A stretch of 64,000 bases of DNA, from assembly GCF_002088945.1 (NCBI RefSeq), contig NZ_NCSU01000015.1, positions 1-64,000 on the forward strand. The letters run 5' to 3'. The DNA comes from Henriciella pelagia. GTDB lineage: Bacteria; Pseudomonadota; Alphaproteobacteria; Caulobacterales; Hyphomonadaceae. Positions 52,429 to 62,802 of this stretch are shown here, one piece after another. Position 1 is the first letter of the stretch. Each line of letters begins with the position of its first letter. The notes beneath the pieces were generated by a model. It was not told the DNA's origin. It did no database searches and worked only from the letters and a program-made list of their open reading frames with translations. The position numbers and the translations under genes were made by a program.

Positions 52429-55400
52429 ATGCCGAAACGTACTGACATCAAGTCTATTCTCGTTATTGGCGCTGGCCCTATCATTATCGGCCAGGCCTGC
52501 GAGTTCGACTATTCCGGGGTGCAGGCCATCAAGGCCCTGAAATCGGAAGGCTACCGGGTCATCCTGGTCAACTCCAACCCGGCCACCATCATGACCGATC
52601 CGGACATGGCGGACGCGACCTATGTCGAGCCGATCACACCGGATTTTGTCGAAAAGATCATCCAGGTCGAAAAGCCTGACGCGCTCCTGCCCACGATGGG
52701 CGGACAGACCGCGCTCAATTGCGCGCTCGACCTCTACAAGGCGGGAACGCTGGACAAGTACGGCGTCGAGCTGATCGGGGCGCGCGCCGATGCCATCGAG
52801 ATGGCCGAAGACCGCAAACTCTTCCGCGAAGCCATGGACCGCATCGGCCTCGAAAACCCAAGAGCCGCCATCGTCGCTGCGCCCGAGATCCGGAACGATG
52901 CCGGCAAGATCATCGGCTATGACCGGATCGGCGGCCTCCAGAAAGCGATGGAAGTCCTCGAAGAGGTCGGCCTGCCCGCCATCATTCGCCCCGCCTTCAC
53001 GCTTGGCGGCACGGGCGGGGGCGTTGCCTACAATGTCGAAGAGTATGAAGAGATCGTCCGCTCGGGCCTTGCTGCCTCCCCGGTTGCCCAGGTCCTTATC
53101 GACGAGAGCCTGCTCGGCTGGAAAGAGTTCGAGATGGAGGTCGTCCGCGACAAGGCGGACAATGCGATCATCATCTGCTCTATCGAGAATATCGACCCGA
53201 TGGGCGTCCACACCGGCGACTCCATCACCGTCGCACCAGCCCTGACGCTGACCGACAAGGAATACCAGATCATGCGCAATGCCTCGCTGGCTGTGCTGCG
53301 CGAGATTGGTGTGGAGACCGGCGGGTCCAACGTGCAGTTCGCTGTGAACCCGGACAATGGCCGCCTCGTCGTGATCGAGATGAATCCGCGCGTCTCGCGG
53401 TCCTCCGCGCTGGCTTCGAAGGCGACCGGCTTCCCGATCGCCAAGATCGCCGCAAAGCTCGCCGTCGGCTACACCCTGGACGAGCTGACCAATGATATTA
53501 CCGGCGTTACGCCAGCCTCTTTCGAGCCGACGATTGATTACGTTGTCACCAAGATCCCGCGCTTTGCCTTCGAGAAATACAAGGGCTCCGAACCGCTCCT
53601 GACGACCGCCATGAAATCGGTCGGCGAAGCCATGGCCATCGGCCGCAACTTCCAGGAAAGCCTGCAGAAGGCGCTCTGTTCGCTCGAAACCGGTCTCAGC
53701 GGTCTCGACGAGAGCGAGATCACCGGCCATGACGCGCTGACCTCTGCCCTCGCCCGTCCGACACCAGATCGTCTGCGCCACGTCGCCCAGGCCCTGCGCG
53801 AAGGTTTCAGTGTCGAGGACGTCTACAAGATCACCAGTATTGACCGCTGGTTCCTGCGCCAGATCGCCGAACTGATCGAGATCGAAGGCAATATCCGCCG
53901 CGACGGTCTGCCCGAGGACAGGCACGCCATGACGACGCTCAAGGGCATGGGCTTCTCCGATGCCCGCCTCTCTGCTCTCACCGGACAGACTGAGCAACAG
54001 GTCCGCGACTTCCGTCACAAGCTCGGCGTGCGCCCGGTCTACAAACGCATCGATACCTGCGCGGCCGAATTCGCCGCCAAGACACCATATCTGTACTCGA
54101 CCTATGAGCACCCGGCTTACGGCAAGGACCATGGCGACGATGAAGCCGGCGTGTCGGATCGCAAGAAGGCGATCATCCTCGGCGGCGGCCCGAACCGCAT
54201 CGGCCAGGGCATCGAGTTTGACTATTGCTGCTGTCATGCCGCTTTCGCCATGGAAGATGTCGGCATCGAGTCGATCATGGTCAACTGCAACCCGGAAACC
54301 GTCTCGACGGATTATGACACGTCAGACCGTCTCTATTTCGAACCGCTGACGCATGAGCACGTCTCTGAGATCATCGCCAAGGAACAGAGCGCAGGCGAAC
54401 TTGCAGGCGTCATCGTCCAGTTTGGTGGCCAGACCCCGCTGAAGCTCGCAACGCCGCTGCACGAGGCCGGCGTCCCGATCCTCGGCACCAGCCCTGTCTC
54501 CATCGACCTCGCCGAAGACCGCGAACAGTTTGCTGCCCTTCTCGACAAGCTCGGTATTCAGCAGGCGCCATCCGCCACGGCCCGCTCCGAGGAAGAAGCC
54601 CTCGAGAAAGCGCAGAAGCTCGGCTACCCGATCATGCTGCGCCCGAGCTTCGTCCTTGGTGGCCGCGCCATGGAGATCTGCCGCAATGACGAGGATGTGA
54701 AGACCTTCGCCAAGGAGGCCATGAAAGTCTCCGGCGACCAGTCCCTTTTCCTTGACCGCTACCTTTCCGACGCGATTGAGGTCGATGTCGACGCCCTCTG
54801 CGACGGCACGAATGTCCACGTCGCGGGCGTGATGGAGCATATCGAGGAAGCGGGCGTGCACTCTGGCGATAGTGCCTGCGCCCTGCCGCCCTACACCCTG
54901 TCGCCAAAAATGGTCGCGCGCCTCTCCGAACAGGCCATCGCGCTCGCGCGCGAACTGAAAGTGCGCGGGCTCATCAACATCCAGTTCGCCGTGAAGGATG
55001 AGGAAATCTTCGTCCTGGAGGCCAATCCGCGCGCCTCGCGCACAGTGCCTTTCGTCGCCAAGGCTGTCGGCGCCCCCATCGCGAAGATCGCCGCCAAGGT
55101 CATGGCCGGCGCTGATCTCACCGATTTCGACCTCTCCATGGCCAAGCCGCGCCGTGTCGCGGTGAAGGAAGCTGTCTTCCCGTTTGCCCGCTTCCCAGGC
55201 GTTGACCCTGTACTTGGCCCGGAAATGCGCTCCACCGGCGAAGTCATGGGCTGGGACGATGATTTCGGCGCAGCCTTCCTCAAATCGCAGATCGCCGTGG
55301 ACGTGCACCTGCCGCGCGAAGGTGCTGTCTTCATCTCGCTGAAAGATGGCGACAAGCCTGCCGTCATCGAGTCCGCGAAAGACCTAATCGAGATGGGCTT

Positions 55401-55707
55401 CACCATCGTCGCAACCAGCGGCACTGCAGATTACCTTGAAAAGCAGGGCATCGCTGTCGAGCGGATCAACAAGGTCATTGAAGGCCAGCCGCACATTGTC
55501 GACCGCATGATCAATGGCGGAATCCAGCTCGTTTTCAACACGACAGAGGGTGCCCAGTCGCTCAAGGACTCCGCCTCGATCCGGCGCACGGCATTGACGC
55601 GGAAGATTCCTTATTTTACGACGCTCGCCGCCTCACGAGCATCCGTTCAGGCCATTCGGGCCCTTCGCGAACGCGAATTAACAGTCCGATCCTTGCAAAA
55701 CGCCTGA
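52429..55707 (+). CDS. carB: Carbamoyl-phosphate synthase large subunit
   Basis: A 1092-aa ATP-grasp enzyme, close to the usual 1070-1080. Two homologous halves are seen, each with an ATP-grasp domain ([16 protein letters not shown] and [35 protein letters not shown] and [19 protein letters not shown]), followed by the MGS-like allosteric domain near the C-terminus ([20 protein letters not shown]). It makes carbamoyl phosphate from bicarbonate, ATP and ammonia supplied by CarA. ATG 52429 has AGGAG at 6 nt. greA follows, a common alphaproteobacterial order. Confidence 0.97.
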   Translation: MPKRTDIKSILVIGAGPIIIGQACEFDYSGVQAIKALKSEGYRVILVNSNPATIMTDPDMADATYVEPITPDFVEKIIQVEKPDALLPTMGGQTALNCALDLYKAGTLDKYGVELIGARADAIEMAEDRKLFREAMDRIGLENPRAAIVAAPEIRNDAGKIIGYDRIGGLQKAMEVLEEVGLPAIIRPAFTLGGTGGGVAYNVEEYEEIVRSGLAASPVAQVLIDESLLGWKEFEMEVVRDKADNAIIICSIENIDPMGVHTGDSITVAPALTLTDKEYQIMRNASLAVLREIGVETGGSNVQFAVNPDNGRLVVIEMNPRVSRSSALASKATGFPIAKIAAKLAVGYTLDELTNDITGVTPASFEPTIDYVVTKIPRFAFEKYKGSEPLLTTAMKSVGEAMAIGRNFQESLQKALCSLETGLSGLDESEITGHDALTSALARPTPDRLRHVAQALREGFSVEDVYKITSIDRWFLRQIAELIEIEGNIRRDGLPEDRHAMTTLKGMGFSDARLSALTGQTEQQVRDFRHKLGVRPVYKRIDTCAAEFAAKTPYLYSTYEHPAYGKDHGDDEAGVSDRKKAIILGGGPNRIGQGIEFDYCCCHAAFAMEDVGIESIMVNCNPETVSTDYDTSDRLYFEPLTHEHVSEIIAKEQSAGELAGVIVQFGGQTPLKLATPLHEAGVPILGTSPVSIDLAEDREQFAALLDKLGIQQAPSATARSEEEALEKAQKLGYPIMLRPSFVLGGRAMEICRNDEDVKTFAKEAMKVSGDQSLFLDRYLSDAIEVDVDALCDGTNVHVAGVMEHIEEAGVHSGDSACALPPYTLSPKMVARLSEQAIALARELKVRGLINIQFAVKDEEIFVLEANPRASRTVPFVAKAVGAPIAKIAAKVMAGADLTDFDLSMAKPRRVAVKEAVFPFARFPGVDPVLGPEMRSTGEVMGWDDDFGAAFLKSQIAVDVHLPREGAVFISLKDGDKPAVIESAKDLIEMGFTIVATSGTADYLEKQGIAVERINKVIEGQPHIVDRMINGGIQLVFNTTEGAQSLKDSASIRRTALTRKIPYFTTLAASRASVQAIRALRERELTVRSLQNA

Positions 55708-55776
55708 TATCAAACCACTTGACGCAAATCGCGTTTGGAAAGACGCTATTCGTTTACAACGACGGTTATCCAGAAC

Positions 55777-56250
55777 ATGCAAAGAACACCCATGACCGCC
55801 GAAGGGCACGCCGCCCTCGACGCAGAACTGAAGCATTTGAAGTCGGTTGAGCGCCCTGCCGTTATCGCAGCGATCGCCGAAGCGCGCGAACATGGCGATC
55901 TCTCCGAGAATGCCGAGTATCATGCTGCCAAGGAAAAGCAGAGCTTCATCGAAGGCCGCGTGGCTGAACTCGAAGACAAGCTCGCCCGCGCCGAAGTCAT
56001 CGACGTGACCAAGCTCAAAGGCGAGAAAATCGTTTTTGGCGCAACGGTGACCCTGACTGATGTCGACACGGAGAAGCAGGCAACCTACCGCATCGTCGGT
56101 GAGGACGAGGCCGATATTGCCAAGGGCAAGGTCTCCATCACCTCGCCCATCGCCCGCGCCCTGATCGGCAAGACAGTCGGCGACGAAGCCGAAGTCGCCG
56201 CCCCCGGCGGCGCCCGCGTCTACGAGATCGAAGCCGTCGAATTCAAATAG
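55777..56250 (+). CDS. greA: Transcription elongation factor GreA
   Basis: A 157-aa protein of normal size. The N-terminal coiled coil has the two acidic tip residues in [15 protein letters not shown], and the C-terminal FKBP-like part has the VYEIEAVEF end. GreA rescues backtracked RNA polymerase by stimulating transcript cleavage. The ATG at 55777 gives the standard TPMTAEGH start; the upstream frame from 55735 adds no homology. The ribosome site is weak. A strong terminator follows. Confidence 0.96.
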   Translation: MQRTPMTAEGHAALDAELKHLKSVERPAVIAAIAEAREHGDLSENAEYHAAKEKQSFIEGRVAELEDKLARAEVIDVTKLKGEKIVFGATVTLTDVDTEKQATYRIVGEDEADIAKGKVSITSPIARALIGKTVGDEAEVAAPGGARVYEIEAVEFK

Positions 56251-56270
56251 GCTTCCATATTTCAACAACC

Positions 56271-56313
56271 AAAGCCCTCGTCCTTCGACTTCGCTCAGGA
56301 TGAGGGCTTTTTT
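56271..56313 (+). terminator. greA terminator made of a REP-like hairpin
   Basis: AAAGCCCTCGTCC and GGATGAGGGCTTT pair (one G-T) around a 14-nt loop, followed by TTTTAT. The TTCGACTTCGCTCA loop belongs to a sequence family often scattered in alphaproteobacterial genomes, and a second diverged copy lies 18 nt downstream in inverted orientation. Confidence 0.85.
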
Positions 56314-56330
56314 ATATGCGCCGCCAGGAA

Positions 56331-56365
56331 GGCCTCATGGTGAGCGAGGTCGAACCACGAAGGCC
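56331..56365 (-). repeat. Second REP-like hairpin, inverted
   Basis: Read on the minus strand it matches 27 of 34 positions of the repeat at 56274-56307, including the TTCGAC-TCGCTCA loop. Where the first copy has CC...GG in the stem, this one has GG...CC, so pairing is kept. No T-run follows, so it is not a terminator. Confidence 0.65.
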
Positions 56366-56499
56366 GCTCGCGCATCGACAGAAGTCAAAGCCTCCCAGCC
56401 TCGGCAATCTCGATTGCACCCCTGCTGTTTCGCGAAAGGTGCAAGGGCATAGAAAAACTGGCACTCTCCGAGGGTAAACGAATCGCGAGGCATGCCGGG

Positions 56500-57603
56500 A
56501 TGAACGCGCCAAGGAAAGCCAAGCCGATAGCCCCGCAAGTGGGCCCGTCCGTCTGGGCTGTGTCGGACGGCCGCGCCGGCAATGCCGCCCAGGTCCGCGC
56601 CATCATTCAGGCGCTCGGCAGCACCAGCCGCTGGATGAAGATCGCGCACATCCAGGGCGAGGGTCACCGCGAACGCCCCATCGTACTGACACCGCGCGCC
56701 CCCTGGACATGGCTTCCGGGCGCAAGGTGGCCAATGGAACGCCTCGCCCTGCCGCCTGAACAACGCACCATCTTCCAGCCGCCCTGGCCCGATGTCTGGA
56801 TCGCTGCCGGCCGGCGCAGCGCGCCCTTCACCGCGGCTATCCGGCAACTATCCGGCGGCAAGACCCTCACGGTTCAGGTTCTCGACCCGAAATCCGATCG
56901 CGGTGACTTTGACCTGATCGTCGTGCCCGAGCATGACGAACTGGAAGGCCCGAACGTCATCCGCACCGTTGGCGCGCCCTCCTATTTTGCGCCGGACGAT
57001 ATTGAGGATGCCGGGCAGGCCTTTGCCGATCTTGCCGATGAGAATGGCAAGTCCGCCATCATCATTCTCGGCGGCGCGTCCAAGACGCACACCTTCTCCG
57101 ATGCCGTGGCAGACAGGCTGGCCCAAGACCTGAAACGCCTCTCCGGCCAGGGCTGGCGCCTGCGCATCACGACCTCGCGCCGCACCCCGATCCCGGTCAT
57201 CGCGAAGATGCGCGCGCTTGCTGGCGAGATTGGCGCAAGGTTCTGGGCTGGGCCGGACGATGGCCAGAATCCCTATCTTGCCTGGATGCTGTATTCCGAT
57301 GTCGCCATGGTGACAGAAGACAGCGCAAACATGCTGTCTGATGCCGCCTTTCACGGCCTGCCAATCCACATGGTCCGGCTGGAAGGCTCCAATCCGAAAT
57401 TCGACCGCCTGCACGACAGCCTCATCAAGCGCGGCTGCGCCCGCTGGTTCGAGGGCACGCTGGAGCAATGGCCATACGAGCCGCTGCGCGAAGCCGACCG
57501 CGTCGCCGATGAGATTGTCCGCCGCCTCGTCGCCCGTCACCCTCAGCCAGCGATGAAAAACCTCAAGGACGGCGGTGGCGTCGTCGCGCCGGACTGGCTA
57601 TAA
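56500..57603 (+). CDS. ELM1-like (mitochondrial fission ELM1 family) protein
   Basis: A 367-aa protein of the family shared by alphaproteobacteria and plant mitochondria (PF06258). It has VWAVSDGRAGNAAQVRAIIQ at the start, a glycosyltransferase-like Rossmann half (IIILGGASKTHTFSDAVADR, then RTPIPVIAKMR) and VTEDSANMLSDAAFHGLPIHM, as in GT-B-fold proteins. In plants ELM1 recruits dynamin to mitochondria; the bacterial role is unknown, and a nucleotide-sugar-related function is possible. The start lacks a good ribosome site. Confidence 0.85.
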   Translation: MNAPRKAKPIAPQVGPSVWAVSDGRAGNAAQVRAIIQALGSTSRWMKIAHIQGEGHRERPIVLTPRAPWTWLPGARWPMERLALPPEQRTIFQPPWPDVWIAAGRRSAPFTAAIRQLSGGKTLTVQVLDPKSDRGDFDLIVVPEHDELEGPNVIRTVGAPSYFAPDDIEDAGQAFADLADENGKSAIIILGGASKTHTFSDAVADRLAQDLKRLSGQGWRLRITTSRRTPIPVIAKMRALAGEIGARFWAGPDDGQNPYLAWMLYSDVAMVTEDSANMLSDAAFHGLPIHMVRLEGSNPKFDRLHDSLIKRGCARWFEGTLEQWPYEPLREADRVADEIVRRLVARHPQPAMKNLKDGGGVVAPDWL

Positions 57604-57604
57604 T

Positions 57605-57621
57605 GCAATGTTATAGCATTC
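57605..57621 (+). promoter_or_regulatory. Zur-box-like palindrome before the zinc exporter
   Basis: GCAATGTTATAGCATTC contains inverted AATG/CATT around TTATAG, 62 nt before the CDF start. It resembles the AATGTTATA-type sites of alphaproteobacterial Zur. Repression of an exporter by Zur would be unusual, so activation, or chance, must be considered. Confidence 0.35.
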
Positions 57622-57683
57622 TTAAGTGATTGATTTTATTGAATTTCTTGACAATTCGACCGCATGACCGCATCTAGCAGGTC

Positions 57684-58601
57684 ATGAGTCACGGACACGG
57701 CCATCATCACGATCACGATCATGGGCACGGCCATGCGCACCTGCCCTCGACCGATAGCGCCGATGCCCGCAAGCGCGTCGCCATTGCGGCGCTGCTGACC
57801 TTCGCCTTCATGGTCGTTGAAGTGGTTGGCGGCGTTATTTCCGGCTCGCTCGCCCTTCTCGCGGATGCCGCGCACATGCTCACCGATGCCGGTTCGCTCG
57901 CCCTCGCCTGGTTCGGCTTCCGCCTCGCCGCGCGGCCGGCAGACTCAAAGCGAAGTTTCGGCTTTGCCCGCTTCAAGGTGCTTGCCGCTTTCGTGAACGG
58001 TCTTGCCCTGGTCCTGCTGGCTGTCTGGATCATCTGGGAAGCCATTCACCGGCTGATGCAACCGCAGCCTATTCTGGGCGGCGTCCTTCTGGCGGTCGCA
58101 ATAGGCGGCCTCATCGTCAACATCATCGCCTTCTGGATCCTGCATGGCGGCGACCGTGAGGACCTGAACATGCGCGGCGCGCTCTGGCATGTCGCCGGTG
58201 ACCTCCTTGGCTCCGTCGCCGCCATCCTCGCAGCCATCCTGATCCTGACAACCGGCTGGACGCCCGTCGACCCGATCCTCTCAGTGGTGGTTGCGCTGAT
58301 CATCGCCGTGGGCGGCGTCCGCCTCACCCGCGAAACCGCGCACATCCTGATTGAAGGCGTCCCTTCCGGCCTCGACCCGGCCATCATCAAGGCCGATCTC
58401 GAAGCCCATGTCGAAAACGCAGAAAACGTCTCCCACATTCACGCCTGGGCGCTGACCGAGCAGAAACCCCTCGTCACGCTGGAAGTCGTCGCCCGCGACG
58501 GCACCTGCCTCGACACGCTGCGACGTGCCGTGAAAGCGCGCCTGCACGACCAGTTCGGCGTCAGCCATGCCACGGTCGAAGTGCGCAAGTCTGTGCAATA
58601 G
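57684..58601 (+). CDS. Cation diffusion facilitator (zinc efflux)
   Basis: A 305-aa CDF transporter with six membrane helices. The N-terminus is histidine-rich (HGHGHHHDHDHGHGHAH). The transport site appears as HMLTD in helix 2 and HVAGD in helix 5, the pattern of Zn2+-selective members such as ZitB/CzcD. A C-terminal cytoplasmic domain with His residues (VSHIHAWALTEQ) follows. It exports zinc and perhaps other divalent metals. AGGT precedes the ATG. Confidence 0.93.
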   Translation: MSHGHGHHHDHDHGHGHAHLPSTDSADARKRVAIAALLTFAFMVVEVVGGVISGSLALLADAAHMLTDAGSLALAWFGFRLAARPADSKRSFGFARFKVLAAFVNGLALVLLAVWIIWEAIHRLMQPQPILGGVLLAVAIGGLIVNIIAFWILHGGDREDLNMRGALWHVAGDLLGSVAAILAAILILTTGWTPVDPILSVVVALIIAVGGVRLTRETAHILIEGVPSGLDPAIIKADLEAHVENAENVSHIHAWALTEQKPLVTLEVVARDGTCLDTLRRAVKARLHDQFGVSHATVEVRKSVQ

Positions 58602-58701
58602 CTGAGCTTCACGGCCAGTTGAGCACCCCCGGGGGTTTATTCACGCGCCAAGAATCCCCATACCTAGTCCCCAACAAGCATAGTGACGCGTGGAGCGGGT
58701 G

Positions 58702-59670
58702 ATGAGCGAGACAATCCATTCTGAAATCCTGATCATCGGGTCCGGCCCGGCTGGCTGGACGGCGGCCATCTATGCGGCCCGCGCCATGCGCGACACGCGC
58801 GTCGTTGCCGGTCTGCAGCCGGGCGGCCAGCTCACCATCACGACCGAAGTCGAGAACTATCCGGGCTTTGCAGAGATCCAGGGCCCGGAGCTGATGGAAA
58901 AGATGCGCGACCATGCCGAAAAGATGGGTACGCACGTCTCCGAGGATCACATTTCCGAAGTCGATTTCGAAAGCCGCCCTTTCAAGGCGCATGGCGAGAG
59001 CGGCGTTACCTATACTGCCGATGCCGTCATCATCTGCACCGGCGCGCAGGCCAAATGGCTCGGCCTGCCGTCCGAAACCAAGTTCCAGGGCTTTGGCGTC
59101 TCCGCCTGTGCGACCTGCGACGGTTTCTTCTATCGCGGCAAGGAAGTGCTCGTCATCGGCGGCGGCAATACCGCTGTCGAGGAAGCGCTGTTCCTCACCA
59201 ACTTCGCCTCCAAGGTCACCGTCGTGCATCGCCGCGACAGCTTCCGCGCTGAGAAGATCCTGCAGGACCGCCTTTTCAAACACCCGAAGGTCGAAATCCT
59301 CTGGGACACGGTACTTGAGGAAGTCGTCGGCGACGAGAACCCGCTTGGCGTCACCGGCGCGAAGCTGAAAAACGTCAAGACTGGCGAAGCATTCACCCGT
59401 GACGCGCACGGCGTCTTCATTGCGATTGGCCATGCCCCGTCGACCGAGCTCTTCAAGGGCAAGATCGACATGAAAGCCAATGGATACCTCATTACCGAGC
59501 CGGGCACGACCAAGACGAACATTCCAGGTGTCTACGCTGCGGGCGACGTCACCGACGAGACTTATCGACAGGCTGTGACAGCCGCGGGCATGGGTTGCAT
59601 GGCTGCCCTAGAGGCAGAGCACTGGCTTGAAGAGCAGGCGGCGATCAAAGAAGCCGTCGCAGCCGAATGA
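58702..59670 (+). CDS. trxB: Thioredoxin-disulfide reductase
   Basis: A 322-aa flavoprotein, with FAD motif GSGPAGW, redox CATC, NADPH motif GGGNTAVEEA plus HRR, and C-terminal GDVTDETYRQAVTAAGMGC. It keeps thioredoxin reduced with NADPH. ATG 58702 follows GGAGCGGG at 6-7 nt; GTG 58690 is in frame but lacks a site. It lies among housekeeping genes, so it is probably the main trxB, while the copy at 17159 sits in the catabolic cluster. Confidence 0.95.
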   Translation: MSETIHSEILIIGSGPAGWTAAIYAARAMRDTRVVAGLQPGGQLTITTEVENYPGFAEIQGPELMEKMRDHAEKMGTHVSEDHISEVDFESRPFKAHGESGVTYTADAVIICTGAQAKWLGLPSETKFQGFGVSACATCDGFFYRGKEVLVIGGGNTAVEEALFLTNFASKVTVVHRRDSFRAEKILQDRLFKHPKVEILWDTVLEEVVGDENPLGVTGAKLKNVKTGEAFTRDAHGVFIAIGHAPSTELFKGKIDMKANGYLITEPGTTKTNIPGVYAAGDVTDETYRQAVTAAGMGCMAALEAEHWLEEQAAIKEAVAAE

Positions 59671-59721
59671 GCCTGTAACAGAGTTCTGGACGCGAGGCCC
59701 GGTCTGGATAAACTGCTCGCC

Positions 59722-60777
59722 ATGCACAGGGTGGTCCGCACGGTTTTCCTGACTGCATCAGCCATGTTCGTCGCGTATTCAGGCCATGCTGACGAGCTGG
59801 GTGATGCTGTCGATGCATACCTGAAAGAGGATTACAGCCAGATCGAAACGATCGCCCGCTACGCCGATGATGGCATACCGGAAGCCATCGCCCTGCTCGG
59901 ACAGGCCTATTTGTACGGAAACGGCGTGGAATCGGACCGCCCGCTCGGCCTTGCCCTGCTCGAACAGTCTGCCAGCCTCGGTGACCGCGCCTCCGCAGTA
60001 CAGCTCGGGCGCGTATACGAATTTGGCGTCGATGGCGTCGCGCCCGATGACGCCCTCGCCGTCAAATGGTACCTCGTCGCCGCGAATGCCGGCGACACCG
60101 CATCTGCACCCGCCGCCCTCAAACGGCTTCCAGCCGAGCTCGTGATCGAAGCCGGCGGCGCAAGCTGGGCCAATCCGGACCAGCTCTACCGCACGGCAGA
60201 GGCGACAGAAGAAAAACCCCAATCAGTCGAAGAAGCCCCGGTCACGAATCCGGTCCTGCCGGCCGCGACATTCGCAACCGATGTCACTGCGCAGCACTCC
60301 ACATCCGGCTCGCCCGCACGCGCGATTCTTGGCACCGACACGCCCCCTGCCCCGCTCTCCCTTCTCGACAAGACAAGCTTTCCGATCTTTGCCGACACGC
60401 GCCTCAGTGCCATCGGCGACGCCGCCGCAAGTTGCCTCGTGGTCCTGAAGCCGGAAGTCGAACGCCGCCAGTCCACGCTGGACGGCATGATGCAGCTCGG
60501 CAGTGAGATACCCACAGAGGAAAGCGGCGTCGGCTATGACAAGCTGCTGATCAATGACCGGGAACTGAAGGCGATGCGGGAAGCGCTTCAAGCCAGCGAG
60601 CGCGTCCTGTCGAGCACAAGCCAGAATGGTGGGCTCAACCCGGAAGGATTGCGGCTGGCGCTCATACCGCACAAGGAAGCCTATGCCTCCCGCCCCGCGA
60701 CGGGCCCGTCTGCCGCATTCTGTGGCCGCCGGTTCATCCAGCTTGTCGGGGAAAGCGCCGGCTGGACCAGCCAGTAA
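59722..60777 (+). CDS. Exported Sel1-repeat protein
   Basis: A 351-aa protein with a signal peptide (about residues 1-23, ending SGHADE). Two Sel1-like repeats lie near residues 50-125 (AIALLGQAYLYGNGVESD, ASAVQLGRVYEFGVDGVAPD). The remainder has a low-complexity Pro/Ala/Thr linker and a C-terminal domain with Cys residues, not recognised. Sel1 repeats mediate protein binding. Convergent with the TPR-like gene. Confidence 0.75.
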   Translation: MHRVVRTVFLTASAMFVAYSGHADELGDAVDAYLKEDYSQIETIARYADDGIPEAIALLGQAYLYGNGVESDRPLGLALLEQSASLGDRASAVQLGRVYEFGVDGVAPDDALAVKWYLVAANAGDTASAPAALKRLPAELVIEAGGASWANPDQLYRTAEATEEKPQSVEEAPVTNPVLPAATFATDVTAQHSTSGSPARAILGTDTPPAPLSLLDKTSFPIFADTRLSAIGDAAASCLVVLKPEVERRQSTLDGMMQLGSEIPTEESGVGYDKLLINDRELKAMREALQASERVLSSTSQNGGLNPEGLRLALIPHKEAYASRPATGPSAAFCGRRFIQLVGESAGWTSQ

Positions 60778-60786
60778 ACCGGCACT

Positions 60787-61539
60787 TCAGAGAAGCGACG
60801 CAGCCATCCGCTCGATGTCCCGCCTCGAATGCGTCGTCATATACGCCTCGAAATCGCGGGCCCGTGCCTGCATCACGCTAGACAGGGCCGTCTTCGGGGC
60901 TGCCGCTGCCGCACGCGACAGGCAGGCTTCGATTTCCTTACGGTATTTGCGCGCATTATGGGCAGCGAGGGCCCGCGCATATTGCCAGTCAAAGGATGGG
61001 TCCACGCCGCCATGGACCAGCGCCGCACGGTAATGGTCTCGCGCCTTGCGCATGCTCGCGCCCATGAAGGCCGACCCCATACTGCCGCCCCGCCTCACCA
61101 CTTCGACATTCCAGACAGCCATGAAGCCGTGCGCATAGGCATTGTCTGGCTCATCCTCGAGCACGGCCTGGACGAGGTCGCGCGCCTGTGAGGCATGACC
61201 GGAGTCCAGAGCCTCTCCCCGGCTCATGTCACGGGCCAGCATGGACAGGGCAATGGCAAGCTGAAGGCGCGCATCGCCATGGTCCGGCTCCAGCGCCAGC
61301 GCCTGCTTCGCCAGCCCTTCCGCCTCTTCGATCTTCGCCTTGTCGACCCGGCCGGACACCATCGTCTCCGCCAGCAGCGCCCGCGCTGCAATGGCCAGAT
61401 TGTCCGCGCCGCCCTCCGCCCTGGCGAGCGCAGCTGCCTCTGCGAACCGACCCGCATCGAAAGCGTCGGCAATGCCGTCCGCGCATGCCGGTGAGGCCGA
61501 CATCAGCAAGACCGCGATCAGGCCAGCGACGAGCTTCAT
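60787..61539 (-). CDS. Exported TPR-like protein
   Basis: A 250-aa protein with a signal peptide (about residues 1-20, SPACADG). Helical repeats include AEGLAKQALALEPDHGDARL and ARDLVQAVLEDEPDNAYAH, typical of tetratricopeptide repeats. It is probably periplasmic. Divergent from the FAD oxidoreductase gene 62 nt away. Function unknown. Confidence 0.8.
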   Translation of the reverse strand: MKLVAGLIAVLLMSASPACADGIADAFDAGRFAEAAALARAEGGADNLAIAARALLAETMVSGRVDKAKIEEAEGLAKQALALEPDHGDARLQLAIALSMLARDMSRGEALDSGHASQARDLVQAVLEDEPDNAYAHGFMAVWNVEVVRRGGSMGSAFMGASMRKARDHYRAALVHGGVDPSFDWQYARALAAHNARKYRKEIEACLSRAAAAAPKTALSSVMQARARDFEAYMTTHSRRDIERMAASLL

Positions 61540-61601
61540 GACTCACCTTATATCTCAATCAAGATCGTGCTCATAATGCATAAAGCGAGGCGAGACCGGG
61601 C

Positions 61602-62714
61602 GTGGACCAGTTCGAGGCAGACATTGTGGTGATTGGCGCAGGCGTGATCGGCCTTGCCATTGCCCGTGCCGCAGCGAGGCGCGGCCGTGACGTGATTGTG
61701 CTTGAAGCCGAGGAGGCGATCGCCGTCCACACCTCCTCGCGCAATTCCGAAGTCATCCATGCGGGGCTCTATTACGCGGCCGGGTCCTACAAGGCGCGTT
61801 TCTGCGTGGAGGGTCGCCGCAAGCTCTACGCCTATCTCGAAGAACACGGCATCGACTACAAGAATTGCGGAAAGCTCGTCGTCGCGCATCCAGACGAAAC
61901 GGATGGGCTGTCCGGCATTCTCTCGCGGGCAGAAGAGAACGGCGTCGAAGACCTGCGGATCATTTCCGGTAAGGAGGCCCGCGCCATCGAGCCTGCCCTC
62001 AGCCCTGACATCGCAGCCGCTATCCAGTCCCCCGTCTCCGGCATTTTTGACAGCCATGGCTACTTCCTCGCCCTGCAGGGAGAGCTGGAAGATCGCGGCG
62101 GCATGATCGCCTTCGGCACCCGCGTCGTGTCCGGCGAGGTCCGGTCCGGCGGCGCTGACCTTGTCACCGCCGGCGAGACGCCCGCGAAAATATCGGCCCG
62201 CACCGTGATCAATGCCGCTGGCCATCACGCCATATCGGTTGCCGCCTGCATCGACGGCCCGCACCAGGCCGGCCTGCCGACACCGCGCTATGTAAAGGGC
62301 AACTATTTCAGCATTCTCGGCAAGACGCCTTTCTCGCGGCTGATCTATCCGATGCCGGGACGCGCCAGCCTCGGGCTCCACCTCACCGTGGACCTTGCAG
62401 GCCGCGGCAAGCTTGGCCCCGACGCCGAATGGCTTCCCGAAGACGCATCCCCACCCTTCGACTACAAGGTCGATCCGGCGCGCGCCGGGCATTTCTACGC
62501 ATCGGCCCGCCGGTACTGGCCGGACCTGCCGGACGGCGCCCTCGCCCCTGACTATGCAGGTGTGCGTCCGAAAATCGTCGGTCCGGGCGAACCATCAGGC
62601 GACTTCATCATCGATACAGCCGCTCCTGGCCTCATTAACCTGATGGGGATCGAGAGCCCGGGCCTCACCTCATCGCTCGCTATTGGTGATTACGTTGCCG
62701 GCCTGCTGGATTAG
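61602..62714 (+). CDS. FAD-dependent oxidoreductase, LhgO/DAO-like
   Basis: A 370-aa flavoprotein with an N-terminal FAD motif (VVIGAGVIGLAIARAAARRG), NSEVIHAGLYY, and the C-terminal GIESPGLTSSLAIGDYV, all typical of L-2-hydroxyglutarate oxidase-like DAO-fold proteins. It would oxidise a 2-hydroxy acid or amine to the keto form and pass electrons to the membrane or oxygen. GTG 61602 is the start. Single gene. Exact substrate is inferred from family only. Confidence 0.87.
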   Translation: MDQFEADIVVIGAGVIGLAIARAAARRGRDVIVLEAEEAIAVHTSSRNSEVIHAGLYYAAGSYKARFCVEGRRKLYAYLEEHGIDYKNCGKLVVAHPDETDGLSGILSRAEENGVEDLRIISGKEARAIEPALSPDIAAAIQSPVSGIFDSHGYFLALQGELEDRGGMIAFGTRVVSGEVRSGGADLVTAGETPAKISARTVINAAGHHAISVAACIDGPHQAGLPTPRYVKGNYFSILGKTPFSRLIYPMPGRASLGLHLTVDLAGRGKLGPDAEWLPEDASPPFDYKVDPARAGHFYASARRYWPDLPDGALAPDYAGVRPKIVGPGEPSGDFIIDTAAPGLINLMGIESPGLTSSLAIGDYVAGLLD

Positions 62715-62802
62715 GCGGTTGCAGAGCGCCAAATCAATGTGTATTCAGCCCGCTTGCTGTGCTGACCCGGTGCCCGCCGCGCGTTTGCACACAAGCCGGA
62801 TC

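Noticed and set aside
52381-54237. A 618-codon minus-strand ORF
   Set aside because: It is antisense to carB; the long open frame follows from codon bias and has no family motif.
58623-58645. Palindrome ACCCCCGGGGGT after the CDF gene as a terminator
   Set aside because: It can fold only with a very short loop and has just TTTATT after it; too weak to list.
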